Source: Scleromitrula shiraiana (lineage: Eukaryota; Ascomycota; Leotiomycetes; Helotiales; Sclerotiniaceae). Taken from it: DNA of 64,000 nt. A program made the position numbers and the translations under genes. This document shows positions 23,638 to 34,980 of this stretch, piece by piece. The notes beneath the pieces are model-generated. The model ran no database searches, was not told the origin of the DNA, and saw only the letters and a program-made list of their open reading frames with translations. The stretch covers positions 4,018,501 through 4,082,500 of the forward strand of contig JABELC010000001.1 in assembly GCA_028455995.1 (NCBI GenBank), read 5' to 3'. Every line of letters begins with the position of its first letter. The stretch's first letter is position 1.

Positions 23638-24573
23638 GATTCGCGGGGTGTTTGCTGATTTGGAATTGGGAATGTGTTTACTGTAGGATTTGGGGGCAAC
23701 ATTGTTGAATGATCGGAAGGAAAGATGAATGGACGGGAACTTGAACAAATATGGATATCTATATAGGGCGCTTAATACATGAAGACAAGAAATTTGAATG
23801 CAACACGCTCAAACTGTATATACCAAAGTAATTCTGCAGTGAAGTTTTAGTTACATAACCCCTACCAAAAGATGCGATCCTCCTTCTACCTCAACAGCAA
23901 AAATTCCAACTCAACAATACAATCAGATTCCAAGAATTTGATATTCACAGCAACGGTATAACCTACCCAAAAAGACGAGATTTGTGGTAAGCTACCATCA
24001 ATCACCACAAACTTCCATCTAATAATGATTATATGAGGATTTGACAATGTGCTAGATCGAAGAATGTGTCAGAGAACTCCTGGCTATCACGATAAGTATT
24101 CACACGTCTCTCATCAAACCACATAGTCCACTCTATAAACAACGCCATCATTCGCTGGCTCAACATTATATATCCCTACTATTTTACCTTTGAAATTTAG
24201 CAATCATGTTATTGGAGTGCATACATCCTTCCATATATAGGCTTAGATGAGCGGTTGAAGTTTCGAATCTCTGTTCTTGAAATAAATTTTAAATTATTTC
24301 ATTTTTGAATGTCTATCAAAGATACAAACATTCGAATAGAAAAACTATATACAATTGACAGTGATTGGAATTTTGGCTCAAGTATTTAGTTCAAACATGC
24401 TTCTCTTCTCATAAATTCGTAACTTAAAATAGTAATAATAATCATAAATATCATCCAAATGCGTGCATAAGTGATGCGCAAAACCCCACCAATAGACTTC
24501 CATCCAAAGACCCCATTCCAACCATCCATCCATCCACCCTCCCAAATAGCCCAAAAACACAAGATCTAATAAT
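23638..24573. other. Convergent intergenic region
   Basis: This lies between the 3' ends of qutR and the permease gene. I see no coding or structured element. Confidence 0.5.
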
Positions 24574-26363
24574 CTAAACAACCTCTACATGAGAAGCCTT
24601 CTCATTCCCATCCTTCTGCAACGTAATACCGGAGCCCTCAACATTCTGTCTAAACAACTCCTCATCCTCCGCAAGTTCCCTAAGAACAATCGCATGGGCA
24701 TGTCTCGCCTTCAAATCCTTGCTAAACAGACGATCCATACTCTCGAGCGGGATACCCTTCGTCTCGGGAATCAAAAACCACACAAACACAATACTGCACA
24801 TCATCAAGCTAGCGAAGAAGAGGAAAACCCCATAGCCCATCGCATTGAACATTTGAGCGGTGAAACGCGCAACCAGGAAGTTGAAGAACCAGTTCGAGGC
24901 GGCGGCGAATGCTTGCCCGAGTGTGCGTACGTTTTGGGGGAACATCTCGGAGTTGATGACCCAGGGGGTGCCGTTCCATGAGGGCGTGTAGCAGGCGGTC
25001 CAGAGGTAGAAAAATGCCATTGCGGATTTACCGCCGGAGGAAAGCTCGGTGGTGGGGTTCTTGGAGGGTTCCGCAATCGCAATGTAGGATCCTACGTAGT
25101 AGAGACAGATGGATCCACCGAATGCACCGTACATGAGGAGGTTTCTGCGACCGAAGTTATCGATGAGGAAGAATAACCAGAGGAGGGTGACGACGGCTTT
25201 GATGACACCGAAGATACCGGTGGTGAGGAGAGATGTGTTAGTTCCTACGACACCGATAGATCTGAATACGGTAGGGGAATAGTAGTTGATAGCGTTGATA
25301 CCCGAGGTGTTTTGCCAGAAGAAGAGGGAACAACCGAGGGCGAATCGGTACATGACTTTTCGATCCCTGCCAAGTGCCTTGAATGGTTGCCAGAATCCGA
25401 GACCAACGGTGGATTGTTGATGTTCGAGAGCGGCGTCGATAGCAGAGACTTCTTCTAACATGTAGATGTCATCGGAAGGAAGCTTGCGAATCCAGCAAAG
25501 GTTATCAAGGGCCTCGGTACGTCTACCTCGGCTCATAAGCCAGCGAGGAGATTCCCTGATCATGAATAATCCGATAAACATGAGGCCAGCTGGGATAAGT
25601 TGGACTGCGAAAGGAACGATCCATTGGGTGTGGTTAGATGGCATAGTAGTTGCAACTCCGTACTAAGTTGAAGTTAGTAGTGAGAGCGGATATGATAATG
25701 ATGGAAAGCTTACATTAATCCAGAATCCAACGACTCCACCAACTTGCCAGCCCATCTCATATAAACCAACCAAACGACCACGAATAGCCGGAGGAGCCAA
25801 TTCAGAGATATAAATAGGAGTCAAATTGGAAGCACCACCGACACCAATGCCGGCCAAGACTCTTCCTCCGTAGATCAAGCCTAATCCACGACTCCCATTT
25901 GCACCCAACATCATACCAGCACCAAGAACGAAGACTCCAGAGAATACTTGAAGACCCAATCGTCTTCCCAAATAATGACCAGCAGCGTAAGCGAATAGAG
26001 CACCAAAGAAGGCTCCTGCTTGGTACACAGAGACGATATTTTCAGATATCAATAGAGCTTCCTCTTTTGAGTATGATGCCCAGTCAAATTCTCTTTTGAA
26101 CGATGGAAGTGCGATACTTCCTCCAATGAAGGCGGAATCATAACCAATCATAACTGCACAAAATGCGGCTCTAAATCTTATATTAGAATCTTATGTATTC
26201 TGCATTGCTTAGATTGTACTTACACAGTTGCGCAAAAATAGACACGCGAATTGTATACACATTTTGGTGTAGGACGATCTATAGAGGAATGTTAGAATTC
26301 TCAGTCTCTCAAAACTATCTTTTTTGCCGAGACCATACCTTCTACCAAAGATAAGAGGCCCAT
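24574..26363 (-). CDS. qutD: Quinate permease, MFS sugar-porter family
   Basis: Four exons on the minus strand (26363-26339, 26278-26224, 26176-25714, 25662-24574) give 543 residues. The first two exons are very short and carry the family start MGLLSLVEDRPTPKCVYNSR, close to that expected for QutD/QA-Y. The body has the 12 membrane segments and sugar-porter signatures: MIGYDSAFIGG, GRRLGLQ, RESPRWLMSRGR, FWQNTSGINAINYYSP and PETKGIPLESMD. It should carry quinate inward across the plasma membrane by proton symport. It is divergent from qutB, with about 2.3 kb between the start codons. Its place in the cluster favours quinate over a hexose as substrate. Confidence 0.93.
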
Positions 26364-28707
26364 CTTGAAAGAAAATCACAGTACCTCCTGCGATTGAGAT
26401 GTTTTGTTGATGAAAAATGTCTTGGCGACGCGAAGAAAAATTTCTTCGGGAATAAAACGAGTCACTAGCAACCAATTGTTCACTTCAAACAATATGGTAC
26501 CAAATGTGAGGATTGTCAAGGAGAAACAAGATGCTTTGAGAGGAAGAGATCAGAAGATGGTATTGATGATGAGATGAAGATGAAGAAAGAAAAAGACAAC
26601 TCGTAACGGAGCAACCATTTATAATAGGAAATTCCGAAGCAGTGGATCTATGAGAAGACGGAGAGGCAAAACTTCCAAGCTCCAAACTTCTCAACTCCAA
26701 AGTTAAAAAAATTAAAAAAGAGATTACGGGTCCCTTTCCGGGGGCTTTTGCCAAGGTGTCCTATCTTGTCTAGACTTTAGAGTCTGGGGTAAAGATTTCA
26801 AGTTTTGTGCAGCCGAACAGCGTAGGTCCTAGTTTGCTTGGTAGGACTTTATGGCATTGAAGATCTTGATCCCATTTCCTATTGTTCGCTAGTGAACATT
26901 GACTAGTAGCTTCCTAAGCCTACAATTAGCTAATTATCATGTTCTAAAGATTGGTGTTTTGATGATAATGTGGGGGACAGTAATTGGAATATTGGGGAAA
27001 AGACTTTTACCCCAATAATCTCTTAGATTTCTATATCGAAACAGCATCAAATATGCGATTTTGGGTTTGAAAGATACTTCCTATACCCATGTTGACTGTT
27101 CTCCAGATGGGGACTCCACGACTTCACGGGGTATCATTGAGGAGATGGATAAAAACCGGTACACTCTTCTAACTTTTCCTCTTGGGCTACTTAGAATTGA
27201 ATGAAGAACTCAAAAGAGCTTATCCGATATTCACATACGGAATATGATTGTTTCATACGAACACTTGTGGACTTTTCTTTCGCATTCATTGTGGACATAT
27301 GTTGAGGTCGACACCGCTACACCAAGAGCTTTAGATATATCTCTCTTGCATACCTAGCATTTCTTGAATATTCAAATCCCAACTTTTTGATAGAGATTTG
27401 GAAACATCCATTGCTGACAAGATATTTGTTTTACTTAATTACTCAGTTGCCCATACCCTACCGGCTATATCTCCAAGCCTTCAACTAATACTGTAATGTC
27501 TTAGATCAAGTTATGTATCCATCAACTTAACATCAAATATGCACAAGCGTGAAATATTGGCACGAGGCAAAATAAAAGGCCGATGCTAGAATACACTAAA
27601 ATACCACTTTAATCCAAATTTGGTAACATATCGCCGAAAATGTAAGCTAGGTCATTCCCGACCGTCTACTAGACAGGGGCTTAGATACTGTAATTTTTGG
27701 TGATTAGGTACTACTCGGAGTAGTTCAATATCATATGTAAGAAGTGAGATGTATTATTTCTTAGGGATGGGTACGGAGGATTTGGTCTTAAAAGACCGAT
27801 TTATAGCTGACTAATCTACGCTGAACTACAAACGAAGGTTTACTATTGGTTACCCTAATAAGTCAAGGCCAGTTAAGGATTTCCAGGGTTCCTTATGCTA
27901 TAATAAATCTACGAACCCCCCGAGATCTCGAGATCTCTCTCCAAAAAATTCGAGCGGCTAAAGAATACTGCGGGGACGCCAAGCCATCTTGATCTTTCTC
28001 CCACTTCAATTTGTTTACGCATCTTGGTGCTTTTTTTTTACCTCAACCCCTTCTCTTGTCGTTGTTGTCGTCGAATCATATTACTTCCAATTGGAAACAT
28101 CAAGTACGCATTCGTGTGCTGCCCAGTAAGTAGTTCTTGGTAAGTTGACAAGTCTTGAAAGGGATTGACCCAAACAAATCCGATACCTAGGTACTGGTAG
28201 CAGGATTTCCCTACTATCCACATAGCACCTACTGCGTATTACATATGTATGCAAGATTATGATTTCATGAGATTTGATAGGTAGAAGCTCTAAATGTGAA
28301 TGTGGGGTGCAGGTTTCTTTTTTCAGATTTCTCTTCATTGTTTTTCCGACTTTCTTTTCTCCGCACTAATTCCCCCCTCATTCCCCATATATACGTATTA
28401 CTTTCAGATATTAACAATCTAGAGAGTTGAACTTATTACTTTATTGACTTTTAATCTTTACTATTCTCACCAAGAACTATCATCATTAACTTACTCCCTC
28501 GGCTACACTGTCAAATACCTTTTCCGAATCCAATATCAAAAGCTTCCTTCGGTTACAAACCTGCCAAAGAGCTTTTCCGGTCCGACATCTTCCTAACCTT
28601 CAACTACATACCATTTCAGTTTACCAGTCATTCAATTCTCAGGAAAAAAAATTCAATCGAGATAGAAAGTTCATATTTACAAAAATCAATCTTTCACATC
28701 TGCAATC
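26364..28707. promoter_or_regulatory. Long divergent qutD-qutB intergenic region
   Basis: About 2.3 kb contains no supported gene. On the minus strand a TATA-like TATAAAT lies near 26618-26626. A weak half-match to the quinate operator ends in TTATCC at 27220-27225, and a lone GGATAA lies at 27147. Two clear inverted repeats, at 27710-27724 and 27922-27937, are described as findings. Confidence 0.5.
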
Positions 28708-29788
28708 ATGTCGACAATGACAAACACAACAATGACTACCTCTGAGCCTCAAGTGGTCCCCCATCCAGATATCTCACAACTGGATAAGGTGGCATACCTC
28801 TTTGGATACCCAATTGCTCACTCTCTATCACCTCTTTGTAAGTAGAATGATATCTCACATCATTTTGAGCTATGATGCTCTCTTTTCATCCCCCAATCCT
28901 TCCAGCAGCTCTCTCTTCAAACTATAGCTAACCACTCAATTCTACCCCGCAGTCCACGGCACAATATTCAACTCCCTCTCCCTTAACTACAAACAATACC
29001 TCTATGAGACACAGACGCTGGCCCACTGCCTCGCCCTAACCGAATCCCCCAAATTCCTCGGCGCCTCCGTAACCATGCCCTTCAAAGTAGCCATCCTTCC
29101 CTACCTCGACAGTCTCACTCCAGAAGGAGCCGCCATCGGTGCAATCAACACCATCTACCCACGAATTCTCCCCGACGGAAAGAGAATCCTCTGCGGAACC
29201 AACACCGACTGCATTGGAATCCGCGAAGCCCTCATACAAAACACTCCCGCCTCCATCCTATCCACAAACAAAATCGGCATGGTAATAGGAGGCGGAGGAA
29301 CCTGTCGAGCAGCCGTCTATGCACTGAAGAAATTCCTCAACTGCACAACCGTCTATTTAGTAAACCGAGACCGCAGCGAATGCGCAGAAGTAATCGGTGA
29401 ATGTGTTTCTAAGGGATTCGGTGACGGCTTAGTATACATAGAAAGTCTAGCGCAAGCGCAATCGCTAGAAGCACCCCGGGTAATCGTAAGCGCCATACCT
29501 GATTTCCCACCCGTAACAGAAGACGAGATAAGAGCACGAGCGATCATTACGGATTTTTTGGGCAAAACCCAAGGCACCATTTTGGAAATGTGTTATCACC
29601 CCAGTCCCGACACGCAGATTGCAGCGTTAGCGGAGACACATGGATGGCAGTTGGTTGGAGGGGTGGAGGCTATGATTTGGCAGGGCTTGGAACAGGATCG
29701 TACGTGGCTTGGGGTGGAAACTTCGGAGTTACCGGTTGAGTTGGTGAGGAAAACTGTTAAGGATAAATTGGCAGCGGCGCATCAATAG
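28708..29788 (+). CDS. qutB: Quinate/shikimate 5-dehydrogenase
   Basis: Two exons (28708-28837, 28953-29788) give 321 residues. The intron falls inside the substrate-binding motif IAHSLSPLFHG (around residues 37-45). The catalytic lysine is in GASVTMPFK, the substrate Asp in GTNTDCIGIR, and the NAD(P) loop is VIGGGGTCRAAVYAL. The C terminus has the family signature GWQLVGGVEAMIWQGLEQ. It oxidises quinate to 3-dehydroquinate (and shikimate to 3-dehydroshikimate), the first catabolic step after uptake. It is monofunctional and lacks the other AROM domains. It is divergent from the permease and convergent with qutG. Confidence 0.95.
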
Positions 29789-30161
29789 CGTTGGATGGAC
29801 TTGCATTTTGCGGAATGGTTCTGCTTGCTTGTTTGTTATGTTATAGGTTAGATATCACGCTTTATGTATGTATCATTTGGTAGACAAAGTAGATATATAT
29901 ATATATATAAATAAACATATATTGTATGATGAATGAACGATCATTACCAGTACTGCAGTATATTTAACACCTACTGTACATAAATACATGATTTATGGAT
30001 ATCTATACCTCCCCGAACCAACGATCCCATTCTATATATCACATGTATGAACCTCATCCCAGCCGTAGCTCCAATCTAAACAGAATACCCCCCATCCTTT
30101 GCTTTCGTCACCAGAACGTCAATAGCAGCAATCCGCCTCCTCGCTATCCACCCAACTCCCT
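29789..30161. other. Convergent intergenic region with AT dinucleotide run
   Basis: This holds the 3' UTRs of qutB and qutG. A short (AT)n run lies at about 29892-29908. There is nothing else. Confidence 0.5.
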
Positions 30162-31650
30162 TCACGCTCCTGGTCTCGAATAATCTAGTCTCTCTACCCT
30201 TTTCCAAACCTCTCTTACTACTCTCTCCTGCTGCTGTCTGGCTGTTTCCTCTGCCGTGTCACCTGCTGGTCTTTAATTTCATATTAGCATTTTAATTCTT
30301 CTGTCGTGTCAGATCTCGCATTCTTATTTCCCAGTCTTCCGATTTTGGTCTGGATTTCCTTGAATTCCAGGTTGATTCGCATGGTAGATAGATATGTGAT
30401 GGATAAAATAAAAAATAAAAAAGAAACAGTAAAGAAAAATTCCGACATACCTGATAGCCAAGTATAAACGACTCCCTAATCTCACCTCTTCAATAGGAGC
30501 AGATTCGGGATCAGAAGGAGGGTTAGCTGTGGTTATCAAACCACCAGCTTCACGCAGGATGCAAATTCCAGCTGCTACGTCCCTGGTGATTTTATTAGAA
30601 ATGAGTAACTTGAGAAGAACGGAGGGAATCTCACCATTCCCAACATCCTCCTTCCCACCATATGTCGAAAGCGCCGGTTGCTGTATATGCAAGATCCATT
30701 GTTGCACTATATCAAAAACGATCTTGGTCAGTACTTTTCATTTTCAGATCGATTTCTGCGCACTTGCTTCACAGAATTAAGAACAACGGAAAACCAAACT
30801 CACCTCCCCAAACTCCTAACCCCGTGAACCATTCCCCCCTTCCCGCCTCTTCCCCCAATCTCCGTCGCCAAATTAACAAAACTCTCAATCTTCCTCCCCA
30901 GATTTCCCTCCCCCTTCGCCGGATCCTTCCTATCCTTCCCCCATTCACAACTAAACGTGCACCCCTTCGGCGCCTCCTTCCCAAACGGCTTGTTCTTCAC
31001 ATACGGAAGTTTTCTCTTCCTCTTTCCTCCAGCTGCACCATCACCTAAATCATCATTTTCCCATGCCCCATAGCCTTTTAACGCAGAATACGATACATCT
31101 AGAATGGGTGCGTAGATTACACCAATGATGGGGATACCGCCTACGCAGAAGGCGATGGAGATGCAGAACATGGGGAATAGATGCGTATAGTTTACTGTTC
31201 CGTCGAGGGGGTCGACGATCCAGGTTGGTTCGTTGCCAACGAGGTATTCTTTTGACGATCCAGAGGAATACGTTTCTTCGCCTATGAATCTATATTTTGC
31301 GTTTATCTCTGTTAAATCTCTATTTTCGTTTCCCACGCTATTCCTCGTTCTGGATAAATACTTACTTATGAGATGGATATCTCGACAAGATTTCGTGTTT
31401 TACGAAGGCTTCAACATCTGTGACACGTGATTAGTCTCTTCAAGAATTCTGCGTTTCGGAAGAAAAACAAACCAAGATCAGTTTGGGTAACGATATCCAC
31501 CGCGTTCATTTTTTCCTGTTCAGGACCACCGGCATCCCCATCACAGCGCTTTTCTACGCCATCCATTAAGATCTTGCCTGCTCGTCGCCCGAGATCCAAT
31601 GCAAATGTGTAGATGGACCGGAGGTCCGCATCAGAGAGTGGTTCTGACAT
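30162..31650 (-). CDS. qutG: Inositol monophosphatase-like protein of the quinate cluster
   Basis: Six exons on the minus strand (31650-31473, 31417-31366, 31289-30804, 30706-30635, 30582-30451, 30270-30162) give 342 residues, with all phases consistent. The IMPase metal-site motifs are intact: FIGEETYSSG, WIVDPLDGTVNYTH and WEWDVAAGICIL. A basic, Gly/Lys-rich loop in the middle is longer than in animal IMPases, as in QutG and QA-X. The C terminus ends RLDYSRPGA. QutG/QA-X is co-induced with quinate genes but its substrate is unknown; phosphatase activity on a sugar or inositol phosphate is inferred from fold alone. It is convergent with qutB and marks the right edge of the cluster. Confidence 0.92.
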
Positions 31651-32982
31651 TTTTGTAACTGTGGGACGTGGGATGTGGGTAGATGTTGGATGATGAGGGT
31701 ATCAAGTGTGGTGAGTATTGTAGTTGTCAGAAGTGAAGGGAAGTGTAAGATTTGAGTGACTGTTTGATGGTGGGGTTCTGGTTGGTGAAGGATGCCGATA
31801 CTAGGCGGTCAGAAGCGGGATGGTAATGTGGGGGTTTTTGATTTTGGACCGGTGTACTTCCGTGGGGTAGGTAGGATGCAGGCAGATCTTATTTATACTT
31901 GGGGATTTTAATTGAGAGATTTTTATGAAATGCTGTTGAGCTAATGGAGTTTGGAATGTCTGTCTAATAGATATAGAATACGTTTGTTTGTACTTTGGCT
32001 TGAACGTTCGTATTTCAAAGAGACATTAGTTCAAAATGAATTCGATCGAAATATATTTGAATGTCTATATTTTAGACGGGCATTGAGATTAGACAGTATA
32101 GTTTCGAACATACAGATAGTGTGACTCAAGTATTATTGTTATCAAATTCCAGAGGAGCCCCACTCAATATACGTTGGGTTGTTTTATCATGGCATCATAA
32201 TTAGTTTCGAATTGTGAGAATATCATTTCATCTATTAATTACATATATTGAGTAATCGATGGTATTGATCTAGTGAACTGAGTGGTAGTTTGTAGTCTGT
32301 TCAGGACCACAACCATAGTAAACCATAAGAATATCTCCTTCTATACCACTAGATTGATTCCATTATCCATCAAATTAACAAAAGAGAAAAAGAATGTTCA
32401 AGAAGTTCTCTTGCCCTTTATCCACCATCCTCTTGCGAGGTTGTAGCATATAGCCAGAATAAAGTGCCTTCTAGTCTCGACAACAATAGCTATGGACTGC
32501 TTTTGCAAGTAGTACATAGATATCATAACTCAATCTACCAACGCTCCGTTAAGGACATCTTTCTAGAGGAAAGGAATGCCCCTGCGAACTCTACAGATCG
32601 CATCGCTGGATATTTTCCAAGAAGAAATAAGGGATAGGGAGGAGAGAAAAGAGAGAAAGAAAGAAAAAGTGGGTTGGTTCACTGTGAGACGACACAATCA
32701 GCAAGAACAGAAGAACAAATACCGTATATTTTCATTATAACTTTCGTTAGCTCATCAAGCAAAGTATTGTAAAATGTCCCATCCCAATCCTGTCTTGCAA
32801 CACGTGTCTGAGCTCTGTTCAGAAATTCCCTCCAGTATGTGAAGTCAATCCCAGTACGCCCACGCTATGGGTATAAAAAACAAGAAAAATAGCAAATGCA
32901 AATTTGATTTATGATTCTAATCAGATTGAGTGCAACCTGATCCAAATGCTACTACCAACTTCGGAGCAAGCAAAAAATCAAT
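31651..32982. other. Intergenic between qutG and PRPP synthetase
   Basis: There is no supported gene. A strongly purine-biased run (GA-rich) lies at about 32617-32671, downstream of the PRPP synthetase gene. I found no convincing quinate operator upstream of qutG. Confidence 0.45.
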
Positions 32983-34658
32983 CTAATCGCTAGAATGAGT
33001 GAAAAGAGCAGAAATCGATTCTCCATAATGATTTCTTCTAATGGCCTCTGAAAGGAGATTGGATAAATCAAGAATATGCAACTTCTTTGCATCCTTAGAC
33101 TTTTCGTGAGGGATAGGGAAAGAATTCGTGACGACAATCATGTCAATACAGTCGCAATTTTGGAGTTCTTCTAGAGCATCTCCGCCAAATAGACCATGAG
33201 TGGCTATGCAGTACACCTTCTTGGCACCACCGCGTTTGACAACTGTTTCAGCTGCGGCAATCCAGCTACCTGCTTTGTCGATCATGTCGTCGACGATGAA
33301 CACTGTACGATTTCGGACATCGCCTACTAACGTTATCATTTGCTCCAGACTAGGATCATTGAATTCCTCCTCCTCATCAGAGGCAGCCGCGTCCCCTGTT
33401 CCCCCAAGAGCGTGTGGTTCTGGGTTGAAGACAGACGATGCCATAGACATGGAAATTGACATTGGGTCATCTTCAGGCCTCTCAAGAATCAGCGATGATG
33501 ACATGGCTGATTGTGTTGGTGATGGATAATCATCTGGTACAATGTGACCTTGAACCAATCGCCCGTGAGTGACTTCTCGAGCTCTTTCATCTGTATAGTG
33601 TACTTCCGAATCTTCTTCGGTGGGTGTAGAACGAGGCGGAGGAGTATGCGCTCTGTTTAAAGGTGAAGGGGTGCCCACAGAGTTCCTGTTCGCCGTTCTG
33701 ACCGCTGCCGGTATGCCGGTGGGTCTTTGTGGAGAGCGCGGACTAACTGGACGTCTTGGTTGGCGTGGTGGAGAATCCCCATTTGGTAAAGATGCTTGAT
33801 CAGATTGCTTTTCTGACGCAGATTCACCTTCTTTGCTTTCTTGTTTAGGCGACCCAATATGTAGCTTGCTGACGTCTGAATCCAAGTCTTCGCCCGTAAG
33901 TTCATCGAGCCGGCTCATGATCATACTTGCTGACATATTCCCACCTGTTCTTCTCTTATCTGTTGTAACCATCCCAAAATTGAGCTTGAGTGCATCTGCT
34001 AGAGATGTTACTCTTTTTGTGCCACCAGCATTCTTTGAAACGCAAACTGCCTCTCTCCAATCTGGAACATTATGTCTGATCCATCGTGCGATTAATGGCT
34101 CGGCATGTAGATTATCAACCGGGCACTTGAAGAAGCCTTGCATTTGAGACGCGTGTAGGTCGATGGTAATGACATGGTCTATTCCAGCAACGTGTAGAAG
34201 ATTCGCAAGCATTCGAGCCGTAATAGCTCCTCTGTGCGATTTCTTTTTTGATTGTCTGCTATATGGAAAGTACGGTAGGACCGCTGCCTAGATCAGCGGA
34301 AGCTCTTTGTAATCTGAAGGAGTTTTCGTGTGAACGTACCTGTTATTTTATTCGCTGAGCCTCCTTTACAAGCAGATATCATAATTAGAAGCTCCATGAT
34401 ACTATCGTTGATCTTACTGCTTCCTGATTGAACCACAAACACATCCTTTTCTCGGATGCTGGTCATAATCTTGACGCTTGTCTCTCCCTAGAAGTTGGTG
34501 TGTTAGTTGGCTGGCCGAATGTGATTTAAAGACGTAGAAAGAGTTACATTTGCGAACTGGGTGAGCTCGACTGGAGCTGCTGCCATACCCAGGTTCGAAC
34601 ATATTTGATTCGTGAGTTTTGGGCATGAGCTGCCAGCAAAAATAAGAGTGTTACGCAT
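32983..34658 (-). CDS. Ribose-phosphate pyrophosphokinase with large internal insertion
   Basis: Three exons on the minus strand (34658-34548, 34487-34340, 34283-32983) encode 519 residues, far longer than the ~320 of a standard PRPP synthetase. The N-terminal half has GETSVKIMTSIREKDVFVVQ, YSRQSKKKSHRGAITA and VITIDLHASQMQGFF, plus the catalytic-loop segment SKNAGGTKRVTSLADAL. Residues ~200-405 are a disordered Ser/Pro/Glu-rich insertion. The fold then resumes with the PRPP loop VFIVDDMIDKAGSW (~414-427), where the usual DDM(A/I)DT(A/C)GT is changed to DKAGSW. Yeast Prs1 and Prs5 also carry non-homologous insertions; the length suggests a Prs5-like subunit. It makes, or helps make, PRPP for nucleotide, His and Trp synthesis and may link to cell-wall signalling as in yeast. 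The altered loop could mean a regulatory subunit. Confidence 0.92.
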
Positions 34659-34980
34659 TGTGATGAATGATTTTGAAGAAGAAGCTTTTGATGTGGAAAA
34701 GAAAAGCTGAAAAGTTTTTGGCGAAATTATTTGGTGGGGGGGGGTGTCTTAACTCTTTTTGGGGACCAATGTTTCAACCCCCCACAATCCATGAACAAGG
34801 GATCTGGGAGGAATTATCAAAATATTCAGCTTGCTTCACCCCTCCTTCACCCCTCTTTTATGTACGCCTTACAGACTGTACGTTAAGATATTCAGCCAAA
34901 AGGTCTGATATAGAGTGTACGAATCGTGTATGTTCTTGAATAATGTTGAGGTACCAAATATCTGTAAAAATATTGGGCCA
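34659..34980. promoter_or_regulatory. Divergent promoter, PRPP synthetase and Asteroid-like gene
   Basis: This is a 322-base shared upstream region with a short G8 run at about 34736-34743. No other element is clear. Confidence 0.4.

Noticed and set aside
27210..27225. TTATCC half-site in the qutD-qutB region
   Set aside because: Only about 12 of 16 positions agree and the other half-site is absent.
31351..31366. GGATAAATACTTACTT, a 13/16 match to the quinate operator
   Set aside because: It lies at the exon 2/intron 2 donor of qutG and the matching bases overlap the GTAAGTAT splice consensus, so chance is the simplest reading.
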